Shown: positions 51,550 through 61,102, numbered from the stretch's first letter. The stretch is DNA of 64,000 nucleotides from Cognatishimia coralii (GCF_037478305.1 NZ_JBBGAZ010000001.1:62001-126000), one strand, 5' to 3'. Program-made: numbers and translations. The notes: generated by a model not told the origin, from the sequence alone.

Positions 51550-52290
51550 ATGGCTGGCCATAGTAAATGGGCAAATATTCAGCACCGCAAAGGGCGTCAG
51601 GATGCTGCGCGCTCTAAGCTATTTTCCAAACTCGCCAAGGAAATCACCGTGGCGGCGAAAATGGGTGACCCGGACCCCGATAAAAACCCGCGCCTGCGTC
51701 TGGCCGTGAAAGAAGCCAAGAGCCAGTCCGTGCCGAAGGACGTTATCGAACGCGCGATCAAAAAGGCGATTGGTGGCGATGCGGAGAACTATGACGAGAT
51801 CCGCTATGAAGGCTATGGCCCCAATGGTGTGGCGGTGATCGTCGAGACCATGACCGACAATAAAAACCGTACTGCGTCGACGGTGCGCTCTACGTTTTCC
51901 AAGAATGGCGGCAATCTTGGCGAGACCGGCTCTGTTGGGTTCATGTTCGAACGTAAAGGCGAGGTGGTCTATCCGGCGGACGCTGGTGATGCCGATGACA
52001 TCATGATGGCCGCGATTGAAGCAGGGGCAGAGGATGTCGAAAGCTCTGAGGACGGACATATCATCTATTGCGCGGACACGGATCTGAACGATGTGTCTAA
52101 CGCTTTGGAATCTGATCTAGGTGAATCTGAATCCACCAAGCTGATCTGGAAGCCGACCACCACGACAGAGCTTGGCCTTGAGGACATGCAAAAGCTGATG
52201 AAGCTGGTGGATGCGCTTGAGGACGATGATGACGTGCAGCGCGTCACGACCAATTTTGAAGCCTCTGACGAGGTTATGGCGCAGCTCTAA
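51550..52290 (+). CDS. yebC: YebC/PmpR-family protein
   Basis: This 246-residue cytoplasmic protein begins MAGHSKWANIQHRKGRQDAA, continues SKLFSKLAKEITVAAKMGDP and has YEGYGPNGVAVIVETMTDNK, all standard for the family. Members are DNA- or ribosome-associated regulators; recent work links YebC to translation of difficult sequences. In many genomes it lies near ruvC; here it does not. The ATG at 51550 is the conserved start. Confidence 0.93.
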   Translation: MAGHSKWANIQHRKGRQDAARSKLFSKLAKEITVAAKMGDPDPDKNPRLRLAVKEAKSQSVPKDVIERAIKKAIGGDAENYDEIRYEGYGPNGVAVIVETMTDNKNRTASTVRSTFSKNGGNLGETGSVGFMFERKGEVVYPADAGDADDIMMAAIEAGAEDVESSEDGHIIYCADTDLNDVSNALESDLGESESTKLIWKPTTTTELGLEDMQKLMKLVDALEDDDDVQRVTTNFEASDEVMAQL

Positions 52291-52335
52291 GCCACGCCAG
52301 TCCTCTTTTGAAATCCCCTCCTGTCCGGGGCGGCT

Positions 52336-53238
52336 TTATCTTTTGGTGGTGATGCCTGCTTGGAACAATTCGTTCTTGTGCGGGTACCAGAGCGTGCGTC
52401 GGTCGTCGCTGAAGTAGCGGTCGATGAAGGCAGGTGAGACCTGTTGCTGCTCGTAAAAGCTCTGGTCTTGTAGCCGCTCAACGTCCACTTCTGCAAAGGG
52501 CATGAGCTGTTTGAAATCAAGGCCATAGCGGTGAAAACCCAGTTGCGCGCCAGGGCCCAAGGTGCGGTTCGCGCCAGCCGTGAAGGCCAGAAGGCAGCTT
52601 GCGCTACATTCTACGTCGACATGGGTGTCCAGACCCAATTGCAGGACCTGCTGTGCCAGTCTGCGGGCTTCGTAGAGATTGCCGCCTGGGCTGTTTAACG
52701 AGATTTGCTGCAAGTCGGGAGATTGTCTCAATAGTGGATTGAGTTCGCTCATCATCCCTGAAGCCATAATGCCGTCATAGGTTAAGGTGCGCCCATCCAC
52801 GGACAGGTGCACGCGGAACCGTTTGGGGGGTGCGCGAGACTCCAGAACTGCTGGCCCGGTCTCGGGGCTTGTTCTGAAATTGGCGTCAGCACGCAGACCT
52901 GACAGCGCCTTATCAACGACGGTGAAAGCCAAGAACCAGAAGTAAAACGTAACGATGCCAGCCGCTACAAATCCCAATGTTGCCCCTACAATCGTCCAGA
53001 AGCGTCCCGTGTCCTGCATATAAAGGCTTGCTGCGTTTGCATAGCGGACAACCTGATAAGCAAAGACAAACAGATCCAGAAATAACAGGAAAGCAAAAGG
53101 CCAAGCCGCGTTCGGGGCAATCATAAGCAAAATCACAAATAGGCTGATCATGCCCATACGCAGCAGTAAGCCAGTCACCCAAACCGCGCTGGAAAAACTG
53201 GGGCCCATTCTTTCGGCATAGGGATTTATCGTACTCAT
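52336..53238 (-). CDS. Membrane-anchored ClpP/crotonase-fold protein
   Basis: This 300-residue protein has about three N-terminal transmembrane helices (about 17-40, 43-65, 83-108). It is followed by a soluble domain with a ClpP-like pattern: LTYDGIMASG, LQQISLNSPGGNLYEARRLA (the SPGG loop) and VECSASCLLAFTAGANRTLG (the nucleophile region, candidate Ser in SAS), then GFHRYGL. The SPGG and SxSC...F(T)AG elements match periplasmic ClpP-fold serine-protease-like proteins. The catalytic His would be in FHRY. No neighbour suggests a substrate. Confidence 0.65.
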   Translation of the reverse strand: MSTINPYAERMGPSFSSAVWVTGLLLRMGMISLFVILLMIAPNAAWPFAFLLFLDLFVFAYQVVRYANAASLYMQDTGRFWTIVGATLGFVAAGIVTFYFWFLAFTVVDKALSGLRADANFRTSPETGPAVLESRAPPKRFRVHLSVDGRTLTYDGIMASGMMSELNPLLRQSPDLQQISLNSPGGNLYEARRLAQQVLQLGLDTHVDVECSASCLLAFTAGANRTLGPGAQLGFHRYGLDFKQLMPFAEVDVERLQDQSFYEQQQVSPAFIDRYFSDDRRTLWYPHKNELFQAGITTKR

Positions 53239-53292
53239 AGAGCACCTTTCAGAATCCGAGTTTCGTCACTCTCGATTCTGCATGGTGATCTG

Positions 53293-54177
53293 TCAGGATT
53301 GTGGCAAGTTTTTGCGCGCAGTTTGACAAATATGACGGGTGAAGTCAGCCAGCGTCTCGCGCCAGATGCGGCTGGTCTGCCAGTAAATTGGCATGCGGAA
53401 ATCACTGTCTTGTCGCAACAGTACCAAGTTTCCCTTTTTAAGATCGTCGCGCGCCAAAGCAATATACTCCATGCCCCAACCGAGCCCAGCCACAAGGGCT
53501 TTGTTCAAGGCGGGCTTTGACGCGATCGAGTGATAGGGCGGGGTGACGGTCGATCCGAACTCTTGTCGTATCCAATCCGACCAATTGTGGTCCTTTGAGT
53601 TGAACCTGACGACAGGTGCAGTGGCCAGAGCCGACGGCGAAACGCCTTCTGGAAAGTGCTTTTTAACGAATTTCGGAGATGCCACAGGAAGATAGACCAT
53701 GTCTCCCAGAGGGAAAACGTCACAGCCCGGCACTGGTTTCTTCTGGATCGTAACGGCGCCAACGACTTGACCGCTTTCCAGCAAACTGTCCGTGTAGGCG
53801 GGATGATTGAGCTGAAAGTTAAAGAGCAAATCATGATGCTCGCCAAAGCAGTCTCCAAACCACGAACACATCGAATCGACATTCACAGAGATGTTGACGG
53901 GAACCGGTTCGTCACCCACTTCGTGCCCCAGATTGCGGGCCAGGATTTTTTCCAGCGCCTCGACCTGATCCGCATGTGCGGACAATTTAAGGCCTGCTTC
54001 TGTGCCGACGCATGGGATCTCGCGTTTTACAAGTCGCGCGCCGACGTTTTCTTCAAGCAGCTTAATCCGTTGCGAAACAGCAGACTGGGTGATACGCATT
54101 TCGCTCGCGGCTGTCTCAAAGCTGCCGGTACGTAGCACAGTCGACAGTGTCCTAAGTCTTTCCGGATCGAGCTTCAT
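53293..54177 (-). CDS. argP: ArgP-type LysR regulator
   Basis: This 294-residue LysR regulator has the ArgP/IciA N-terminus: LDPERLRTLSTVLRTGSFET, then AASEMRITQSAVSQRIKLLE, and the following REIPCVGTEAGLKL resembles the ArgP RxxPCxxTxxG motif. ArgP activates argO in response to arginine and represses it with lysine. The divergent neighbour is an ArgO-type exporter, the classical arrangement (lysG/lysE in Corynebacterium). Confidence 0.88.
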   Translation of the reverse strand: MKLDPERLRTLSTVLRTGSFETAASEMRITQSAVSQRIKLLEENVGARLVKREIPCVGTEAGLKLSAHADQVEALEKILARNLGHEVGDEPVPVNISVNVDSMCSWFGDCFGEHHDLLFNFQLNHPAYTDSLLESGQVVGAVTIQKKPVPGCDVFPLGDMVYLPVASPKFVKKHFPEGVSPSALATAPVVRFNSKDHNWSDWIRQEFGSTVTPPYHSIASKPALNKALVAGLGWGMEYIALARDDLKKGNLVLLRQDSDFRMPIYWQTSRIWRETLADFTRHICQTARKNLPQS

Positions 54178-54261
54178 AAGAGTCTCTAATTTGGAATAAG
54201 ATTTATTAATTTGTGTAATGTCACGATGTTGATATTACAAGTCATACCAAGAGAGGCTTTT

Positions 54262-54864
54262 ATGATCTCTTCGTTAACAGCCGGATTTGCGCTCGGCTTG
54301 TCACTTATCCTGGCGATCGGCGCTCAGAATTCGTTTGTATTGCGTCAGGGATTAAGGGGAGAATTCGTTCTCCCTGTGGTTCTGACCTGCGCCATTTCGG
54401 ACGCGATCTTGATCGTAGCGGGCGTGGCAGGGTTCGGTGCTCTGGTCGATGCGGCTCCATTGGCCGTGGATATCGCAAGATGGGGTGGGGCAGCTTTCTT
54501 GGTGGTATATGGCGCTCTAAATTTCGCGTCTGCTTACAGAGGCGGCAGCTCCCTGGCATCAGAGGGCGCCAATGCACCAAAGTTGAGCAAGGCAATTGGG
54601 ACGTGCCTTGTTCTAACTTGGTTAAACCCCCATGTTTATCTGGACACAGTCGTGTTGCTGGGGGGCATTTCAGCGACTTATGACAGCCCTTGGGTGTTTG
54701 CCGTGGGTGCCGTTTGCGCGAGCTTTACCTTCTTTTTCTCTTTGGGATATGGGGCGGCCTTGCTGCGCGGTTTTTTCACCAATCCGCTGTCGTGGCGCAT
54801 TCTGGATGTGCTCGTGGGCGTGACGATGTGGGCGATTGCAGCGAGCTTATTGCTGAACCATTAA
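54262..54864 (+). CDS. argO: ArgO/LysE-type basic amino acid exporter
   Basis: This 200-residue LysE-family exporter has about six hydrophobic segments. The N-terminal GLSLILAIGAQNSFVLRQGL and the LTWLNPHVYLDTVVLLGGI motif are typical of ArgO/LysE. It exports arginine or lysine to relieve excess. I use the ATG at 54262, which follows AGAGAGGC; the longer frame has no site. An inverted repeat TGTAAT-N14-ATTACA (54214-54239) lies just upstream and may be the regulator's site. Confidence 0.9.
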   Translation: MISSLTAGFALGLSLILAIGAQNSFVLRQGLRGEFVLPVVLTCAISDAILIVAGVAGFGALVDAAPLAVDIARWGGAAFLVVYGALNFASAYRGGSSLASEGANAPKLSKAIGTCLVLTWLNPHVYLDTVVLLGGISATYDSPWVFAVGAVCASFTFFFSLGYGAALLRGFFTNPLSWRILDVLVGVTMWAIAASLLLNH

Positions 54865-55442
54865 CCGCCTTTCAGCAACAGATCGGCCACCCGGCGCGCT
54901 TCAAGGCGCGCGGCTTTGGCGTCCACAGGACCGGGGTTCATTGCGGCCTCGATCCAGACTCCGTCAATATAGTTCTGCAAAGCTTGTTGTACTGTCGCCA
55001 TACGGTTTTCCGGCAAAAGTTGCCGCAGCTCGGCGCGGAAATGGCTGGTGACACGCAACCGGTTTACGCGCTGTAACCGTGCCAGACCTTCGTGATAGGG
55101 CGCGTTGGCCCAGAACTGCAGCCAGATCGAGCAGGTCGCCGAGGTAAACAGCGTCTCATCAAAATTCGCATCCAGCCCGGCCATCAAACGATCATAGGGG
55201 GTTTCTGCCATCTTAAGATGACGCAAGTTCGCTGCCTTCAAAGTGCGCAGAACCAGCTGCATCACCGCTTGGATCAGCTGATCCTTGGAGCCGAAATAAT
55301 AGTTGATACTCGCCGCCGTAGATCCTGCCTGTTTGGCGATATCGGTCATCGTGACCTGCGCATAGCCATGCTCTGCAATCGCTTGGATTGCGGCATCAAT
55401 CAGCTCTTCATGGCGAATGTCACGGATGCGTTTCTTGCTCAT
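54861..55442 (-). CDS. betI: TetR-family repressor BetI
   Basis: This roughly 193-residue choline-responsive repressor has an N-terminal TetR HTH (IQAIAEHGYAQVTMTDIAKQ, then AGSTAASINYYFGSKDQLI) and a BetI-type C-terminal domain (FWANAPYHEGLARLQRVNRL). It is divergent from betBA with a 28-bp perfect palindrome in between. The stop overlaps the argO stop by three bases. An in-frame start nine codons upstream is possible; I used the ATG before SKKRIRDIRHEEL, the usual BetI start. Confidence 0.92.
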   Translation of the reverse strand: MSKKRIRDIRHEELIDAAIQAIAEHGYAQVTMTDIAKQAGSTAASINYYFGSKDQLIQAVMQLVLRTLKAANLRHLKMAETPYDRLMAGLDANFDETLFTSATCSIWLQFWANAPYHEGLARLQRVNRLRVTSHFRAELRQLLPENRMATVQQALQNYIDGVWIEAAMNPGPVDAKAARLEARRVADLLLKGG

Positions 55443-55499
55443 AGCTCGTCTATAGCGTGGTTTGCGCATCGGGAAAGGCTTTTTTGGCGCGGGAATGCT

Positions 55500-55527
55500 A
55501 AAAAATTAAATGATCATTTAATTTTTT
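55500..55527. promoter_or_regulatory. 28-bp perfect palindrome, probable BetI operator
   Basis: The half-site AAAAAATTAAATGA is followed without spacer by its exact reverse complement. It lies 58 bp from the betI start and 102 bp from the betB start, so one repressor site could control both directions. Much of it is A/T, but the central TTAAATGATCATTTAA is specific. Confidence 0.75.
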
Positions 55528-55628
55528 GTTTTGCTGTTTAAGTTCCGCATTGCTAGGGTCGCGAACGCTTGGACGCGCCCATTTGGATTCGCGCGACCCG
55601 GTAAGTTTGAAGGCAAAGCAGAACGACA

Positions 55629-57080
55629 ATGACCACACAGCCCACCGCCAGCCATTTCATCAATGGCGCCTATGTCGAGGACACCTCAGGCACCGAAATC
55701 CCCGTGATCTTCCCGGCCACCGGAGAAGTGATCGCGACGGTCTATTCCGCGACGCCTGCAATCATCGATCAGGCGCTGGATGCGGCGAAAGCGGCGCAAA
55801 AGGCCTGGGCCAAGATGACCGGTACGGAACGCGGCCGCATTTTGCGACGCGCGGCCGACATGATCCGCGAGCGCAATCACGAGCTCTCGGTTCTCGAGAC
55901 CTATGACACAGGCAAACCTTTGCAGGAAACGCTTGTGGCCGACGCCACATCCGGCGCCGACGCGCTGGAATATTTCGGAGGCCTCGCAGCCACACTCACG
56001 GGCGAGCATATTCCGATGGGCGAGGACTGGGTCTACACCGTACGCGAAGCGTTGGGCGTTTGCGTGGGGATCGGAGCATGGAATTACCCAACCCAGATCG
56101 CCTGCTGGAAAGGCGCGCCGGCCTTGGCTTGCGGCAATGCGATGATTTTTAAGCCTTCGGAAACCACACCGCTTTGCGCTTTGAAGGTCGCCGAGATCCT
56201 GCACGAAGCGGGCCTGCCTGCGGGGCTTTACAATGTGGTGCAAGGTCTGGGCGACGTGGGCGCGTCTCTGGTGAATGACCCGCGCGTGGACAAGGTCTCG
56301 CTGACAGGATCCGTGCCGACGGGCAAAAAGGTCTATGCCGCTGCCGCCTCGGGCATGAAACACGTCACGATGGAGCTGGGGGGAAAGTCGCCTCTGATCA
56401 TCTTTGACGATGCGGATATCGAGAATGCCGTCGGCGGGGCCATTAACGGGAATTTCTATTCCTCGGGGCAGGTTTGCTCCAACGGCACGCGGGTCTTCGT
56501 GCATAAAAACATCAAAGAGGTCTTCCTCAAGCGTCTGTCCGAACGCCTTGAAGGCGCGGTTCTCGGCAACCCTCTGGATGAGGCAGTGAACTTTGGCCCG
56601 ATGGTCAGCGAACGGCAGATGGGGATCGTTCTGGATTATATCGCCAAAGGCAAAGAAGAAGGCGCAAGGCTGATCTCAGGCGGCGAGCGCGTTGATATGG
56701 AAGGGTTTTTCGTCGCTCCCACGGTCTTTGCCGATGTCACTGACGAGATGACCATCGCCCAAGAAGAGATCTTTGGTCCAGTCATGGCCGTGCTTGATTT
56801 CGACGACGAAGACGATGTGATCGCCCGCGCCAATGCGACCGACTTCGGCCTGTCGGCTGGCGTCTTCACCCGCGATCTCACCCGTGCCCACCGCGTCATC
56901 GGCGCGCTTGAGGCGGGAAGCTGTTTCATCAATTCCTACAACGACGCGCCGGTCGAAGCCCCTTTCGGCGGGGTCAAAGCCTCGGGCGTGGGGCGCGAAA
57001 ACAGCAAGGAAGCGATCCAGCACTATAGCCAGGTCAAATCCGTCTACGTCCGCATGGGCGACGTCGAAGCGGCATTCTAG
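55629..57080 (+). CDS. betB: Betaine aldehyde dehydrogenase
   Basis: This 483-residue NAD(P)-dependent aldehyde dehydrogenase oxidises betaine aldehyde to glycine betaine. The catalytic Glu is in MELGGKSPL and the catalytic Cys in GQVCSNGTRV, and the cofactor motif GIGAWNYPTQIACWK is present. It lies in the betI-betBA locus, 11 bases upstream of betA, so the pair converts choline to the osmoprotectant betaine. No betT or betC is in the window. Confidence 0.95.
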   Translation: MTTQPTASHFINGAYVEDTSGTEIPVIFPATGEVIATVYSATPAIIDQALDAAKAAQKAWAKMTGTERGRILRRAADMIRERNHELSVLETYDTGKPLQETLVADATSGADALEYFGGLAATLTGEHIPMGEDWVYTVREALGVCVGIGAWNYPTQIACWKGAPALACGNAMIFKPSETTPLCALKVAEILHEAGLPAGLYNVVQGLGDVGASLVNDPRVDKVSLTGSVPTGKKVYAAAASGMKHVTMELGGKSPLIIFDDADIENAVGGAINGNFYSSGQVCSNGTRVFVHKNIKEVFLKRLSERLEGAVLGNPLDEAVNFGPMVSERQMGIVLDYIAKGKEEGARLISGGERVDMEGFFVAPTVFADVTDEMTIAQEEIFGPVMAVLDFDDEDDVIARANATDFGLSAGVFTRDLTRAHRVIGALEAGSCFINSYNDAPVEAPFGGVKASGVGRENSKEAIQHYSQVKSVYVRMGDVEAAF

Positions 57081-57091
57081 GAGGGGCGTTC

Positions 57092-58747
57092 ATGCGAGCA
57101 GATTATGTGATCGTCGGCGCGGGCTCTGCGGGATGCGCCATGGCCTATCGACTGTCGGAGGCAGGCAAATCCGTGATCGTCATCGAACACGGTGGCACCG
57201 ACGCGGGCCCTCTGATCCAGATGCCCGCCGCTCTGAGCTATCCGATGAACATGAGCCTTTACGACTGGGGCTACAGCACGCTGCCCGAGCCGCATCTGAA
57301 TGGTCGCCGTCTGGTCACGCCACGCGGTAAAGTTATCGGCGGATCCAGCTCGATCAACGGCATGGTCTATGTGCGCGGCCACGCGGGGGACTATGACCAC
57401 TGGGCCGAAAGCGGCGCGCAGGGGTGGTCCTATGCCGATGTGCTGCCCTATTTCAAACGCATGGAGACCTGGCACGAAAGTGGGCAGGGCGGAGACCCGG
57501 ATTGGCGCGGCAAAACCGGCCCTCTGCATATCTCGCGCGGGCCTCGGGACAACCCTCTGCATGCGGCGTTCGTCGAGGCTGGCCGTCAGGCGGGCTATCC
57601 GGTCACCAGCGATTATAACGGCGAGCAGCAAGAGGGCTTTGGCCCGATGGAGATGACCGTTCACAAGGGGCGGCGCTGGTCTGCGGCGAATGCCTATCTG
57701 AAGCCTGCTTTGAAACGCGAGAACTGTACGCTTGTGCGGGGGCTGGCCTGCAAAGTCGTCACCGACGAAGGCCGCGCCACAGGGGTCGAGATCGAGCGCA
57801 ATGGGCGCAAAGAGGTCATTCATGCCTCGGGTGAGGTGATCCTCGCGGCCAGCTCGCTGAATTCCCCGAAACTCTTGATGCTGTCGGGGATTGGCCCCGC
57901 AGCGCATTTGGCGCAACATGGCATCGACGTCGTCGCAGATCGTCCCGGTGTGGGCCAAAACCTGCAGGACCATCTGGAGCTTTATCTGCAGATGGCCTCC
58001 AAGCAGCCGATCACGCTCTATAAATACTGGAACCTCTTCGGGAAGGCTTTGATCGGGGCGCAGTGGCTGTTTACAAAAACCGGTCTTGGCGCGTCCAACC
58101 AGTTTGAATCCGCAGCCTTCATTCGCAGTAAGGCGGGCGTGCAATACCCTGATATTCAATATCATTTCTTGCCAATCGCCGTGCGCTACGACGGCAAAGT
58201 CGCCGCCGAGGGCCACGGATTCCAAGCCCATGTCGGCCCAATGCGCAGCGGCTCTCGGGGCGAGGTCACATTGGCGAGCGCCGACCCCAAGGCTGCGCCC
58301 AATATCCTGTTTAACTATATGTCGACCGAACAGGACTGGATCGATTTCCGCCAGTGCATTCGCCTCACGCGTGAGATCTTTGACCAAGATGCCTTCGCGC
58401 CTTTCGTCAAACATGAAATACAACCCGGTGCAGCGCTGCAAACGGATGATGAGTTGGACGGTTTCATCCGCGAACACGTCGAAAGCGCCTATCACCCTTG
58501 TGGCACCTGCCGCATGGGCGCGCTTGAGGATCCGATGAGCGTGGTGGATTCCGATTGCCGCGTGATTGGCGTGGATAATTTGCGTGTGGCCGACAGCTCG
58601 ATCTTTCCGCGGATCACCAATGGCAACCTCAATGGGCCGTCGATCATGACCGGCGAAAAGGCTTCAGATCACATCCTTGGGCGCAGCCTGCCTGCCGCCA
58701 ATGATCAGCCTTGGTTCAACCCGAATTGGGAAAGATCTCAGCGCTAA
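57092..58747 (+). CDS. betA: Choline dehydrogenase
   Basis: This 551-residue FAD-dependent GMC oxidoreductase has the N-terminal dinucleotide motif YVIVGAGSAGCAMAYRLSE, the GMC signatures GKVIGGSSSINGMVYVRGHA and GEVILAASSLNSPKLLMLSG, and the catalytic His in ESAYHPCGTCRMG. It oxidises choline to betaine aldehyde, feeding BetB. The ribosome binding site GGAGGGG lies just after the betB stop. Its stop overlaps the convergent hydrolase stop by three bases. Confidence 0.95.
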   Translation: MRADYVIVGAGSAGCAMAYRLSEAGKSVIVIEHGGTDAGPLIQMPAALSYPMNMSLYDWGYSTLPEPHLNGRRLVTPRGKVIGGSSSINGMVYVRGHAGDYDHWAESGAQGWSYADVLPYFKRMETWHESGQGGDPDWRGKTGPLHISRGPRDNPLHAAFVEAGRQAGYPVTSDYNGEQQEGFGPMEMTVHKGRRWSAANAYLKPALKRENCTLVRGLACKVVTDEGRATGVEIERNGRKEVIHASGEVILAASSLNSPKLLMLSGIGPAAHLAQHGIDVVADRPGVGQNLQDHLELYLQMASKQPITLYKYWNLFGKALIGAQWLFTKTGLGASNQFESAAFIRSKAGVQYPDIQYHFLPIAVRYDGKVAAEGHGFQAHVGPMRSGSRGEVTLASADPKAAPNILFNYMSTEQDWIDFRQCIRLTREIFDQDAFAPFVKHEIQPGAALQTDDELDGFIREHVESAYHPCGTCRMGALEDPMSVVDSDCRVIGVDNLRVADSSIFPRITNGNLNGPSIMTGEKASDHILGRSLPAANDQPWFNPNWERSQR

Positions 58748-59583
58748 AGCCCGACGTCTTTCAGTGCCATATGGCCAAACATCTGCGTCAGGATCCCGCT
58801 GGCCCAGAGGTTCACGTGATTGGCATCCGGCACGCGCATGATCTTTTTCTTCGCCGAGCCCGCTGCGTCGTAAACCGCTTGCCCTTGGGCAATTGGCACA
58901 ACGCGGTCTTGCTTGCCGTGGATCACCAAAAGGGGCAGGGACATAGCGGCCGCGCGCTCGGCGCTGTTCCAGGAGTCCATGAAAATCGGGGCGATCTGAC
59001 CGATATCACCGACGGCGGCCTGAGCCATATCTGAGATCGATGAAAACGGCGCTTCAAGGACGATGCCAGTGGGCAGATCCTGATCGCCTGAGGCCTCAAG
59101 CGCTTCGATCAACCCAAGGCCAACCGCCGATCCCAAACTTTCGCCATAGATCACCACGGGGCCGTCAAAGGCTGCGAACTGATCGTCACTTTTTAGGCTG
59201 TCATAGGCGAATTTCACGGTCGAAATGAGCGCGGCTTCAGAAGGCCGACCTTCACTACCTGAACTGCCCGGATAGGCCGGGGCAAAGACACCAAAGCCCG
59301 ACTGCCTAAGGCGACGAAACCTGCCATCGCGATGTGCAAGGTTGCCGGCATTGCCATGCAGATAGAACACCGTCGGCTTGTTCCCTCGCGGAGGCACGGC
59401 CCAGACAACCACGCGACCTTCAGGTCCTTCCAGATCATAGGCTCGCAAGCCAGCGCTGTAAGCTGCAGGGCTAGGGGCCTGCTCAGTCGCATCATAGGGG
59501 TAGATGAGCAGGGGATTGGCCTGCTCCAGCGTCAAAGCGCCAAGGCCGAGGAACAGAAAAAGAAATGCCAACATTCGGATCAT
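58744..59583 (-). CDS. Alpha/beta hydrolase (BEM46/ABHD13-like)
   Basis: This 279-residue hydrolase has an N-terminal hydrophobic anchor or signal (about 1-20) and an alpha/beta hydrolase fold. VFYLHGNAGN is the oxyanion region, the nucleophile Ser is in IYGESLGSAV, the Asp in HGKQDRVVP and the His in DANHVNLW. The HGNAGN and GES(L)GS forms are typical of the BEM46/ABHD13 group of poorly characterised lipid or ester hydrolases. It sits between the bet locus and pccR without an obvious functional tie. Confidence 0.85.
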   Translation of the reverse strand: MIRMLAFLFLFLGLGALTLEQANPLLIYPYDATEQAPSPAAYSAGLRAYDLEGPEGRVVVWAVPPRGNKPTVFYLHGNAGNLAHRDGRFRRLRQSGFGVFAPAYPGSSGSEGRPSEAALISTVKFAYDSLKSDDQFAAFDGPVVIYGESLGSAVGLGLIEALEASGDQDLPTGIVLEAPFSSISDMAQAAVGDIGQIAPIFMDSWNSAERAAAMSLPLLVIHGKQDRVVPIAQGQAVYDAAGSAKKKIMRVPDANHVNLWASGILTQMFGHMALKDVGL

Positions 59584-59640
59584 TGTAATTAAATACTCGT
59601 GTGAAATCTTTGCAGGCCGCGTGCAGCAAACTCTGCAAAC

Positions 59641-61041
59641 TTACCCGACCTCATAGGGCAAAACGCCCCGTTCATTTTCCTTAATCATCAATTTGCGTTC
59701 CAGCGGCGGTACCGAGCGTTGATGGCAGTCAGGCCGCTCACAGATCCGGCATGAAATCCCGATGGGCTGGAAGGCGGCGGCGTTGCTGATGTCCATATTG
59801 TCGGCATAGACCATACGATCCGCGTGTTTGATCTCGCACCCCAAGGCAATCGCATAGCGGCGCACAGGCGCACCATAGTGCCCGCCCGATTTCGACACAT
59901 CCCGCGCCAAAGAGAAATAGCGCACCCCGTCAGGTGTTTCCGCCAGCTGTCGCAAAAACCGCCCCGGCGTTTCAAAGGCGCGGTGGACGTTCCACAGGGG
60001 GCAGGCCCCTCCGAAACGGGCAAATTGCAGACGTGTGGCGGAATGGCGTTTGGTGATCGTGCCCGCCTGATCGACGCGGACGAAAAAGAACGGGATGCCC
60101 TTGTTGCCGGGCCGCTGCAGAGTGGAAAGCCGATGGGCGACCTGCTCAATCGAGGCTCCGAATTGGTTGGACAAAAGCTCCAGATCATGGCGATGCTCCT
60201 GCGCCGCCGCGTGGAATTTGCCGTAGGGCATTAAGGCTGCTCCGGCGAAGTAATTCGCAAGCCCGATCTTGGCGATATCCCGCGCGGTCTCAGACTGGAA
60301 TTTCGCCAGATCCAATGTTGCTTCCAGCAAAGAATTCCTTTGTAAAAGAGCGACTTGCAGCAGCATCTGAAAGCACTGTGTTTCTGGCGACGCATGGGCG
60401 GACAAGGTCAGTGACTTATTCGCATGGTCATAGTGCCTGAGAGGCCCAGTATCGGACAACCGAACCGAGACGCCGACATGCGCCAAAGCATCTTCAGCAG
60501 CAATGCGCATCGACGGTTTCTGCTCGGCGCTTTTGGCGAAATTCTCGGCAGCGTGGTCGACCGCATCGATATAGTTGTCGCAATAATGGAAGAAATCGCG
60601 CACCTCATCCCAGGGGCTGGGCTGCATGCGGAACTCTTGGCGCCCCAAAGCATCATCCAGCGAGGCGAGCCGTTCGTGGGTCTCGCGGTACGTATGGTGC
60701 AGTTTCAGAAACGCGCGGGCCAAAGCTGGAGCATTGGACGCGGACAGCCGAATATCGGCCAAAGGCACGTCACTCTCAGCGAGGGCTGGGTCCGCGAGGG
60801 CTTCGCGCAGATCGCTCACGAGGCGCTCGGAATCCCCGGTGGACAGCTCGGTGACATCAATGCCGAACTCTTGTGCAAGGGCAAGAACCACCGTTGTCGA
60901 CACAGGGCGGTTGTTGTTTTCCATCTGGTTCAAATAGGGAAGGGACACGCCAAGCTTGGTCGCGAATTCCCGCTGTGTGAGGGCCACGCGGTTGCGGATC
61001 TCGCGCAGTTTCGCGCCGGCATAGAGTTTTTGCGTGGCCAT
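59641..61041 (-). CDS. pccR: Short-chain acyl-CoA regulator PccR
   Basis: This 466-residue XRE-type regulator has an N-terminal HTH (LTQREFATKLGVSLPYLNQM, about 18-37) and a large C-terminal domain of the ImmA/IrrE-DUF2083 type. The C-terminal domain carries a GISCRICERPDCHQRSVPPL cysteine motif. This architecture is that of ScfR proteins; PccR of Rhodobacter sphaeroides controls propionyl-CoA carboxylase. Here pccB is two genes away, and TTTGCAAA-type sites precede both pccR itself and pccB. Confidence 0.88.
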   Translation of the reverse strand: MATQKLYAGAKLREIRNRVALTQREFATKLGVSLPYLNQMENNNRPVSTTVVLALAQEFGIDVTELSTGDSERLVSDLREALADPALAESDVPLADIRLSASNAPALARAFLKLHHTYRETHERLASLDDALGRQEFRMQPSPWDEVRDFFHYCDNYIDAVDHAAENFAKSAEQKPSMRIAAEDALAHVGVSVRLSDTGPLRHYDHANKSLTLSAHASPETQCFQMLLQVALLQRNSLLEATLDLAKFQSETARDIAKIGLANYFAGAALMPYGKFHAAAQEHRHDLELLSNQFGASIEQVAHRLSTLQRPGNKGIPFFFVRVDQAGTITKRHSATRLQFARFGGACPLWNVHRAFETPGRFLRQLAETPDGVRYFSLARDVSKSGGHYGAPVRRYAIALGCEIKHADRMVYADNMDISNAAAFQPIGISCRICERPDCHQRSVPPLERKLMIKENERGVLPYEVG

Positions 61042-61054
61042 GGCTGTCCCTTGG

Positions 61055-61092
61055 TTTGCAAGTTAGCTTTCATGTAAGCATAGTTTTGCAAA
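61055..61092. promoter_or_regulatory. TTTGCAA-type sites upstream of pccR
   Basis: TTTGCAAG (61055-61062) and TTTGCAAA (61085-61092) flank the promoter region just upstream of the pccR start. The published PccR motif, as I recall it, is TTTGCAAA-N4-TTTGCAAA; the spacing here is larger. Autoregulation is the natural reading. Confidence 0.5.
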
Positions 61093-61102
61093 CCACCGGG
61101 CG

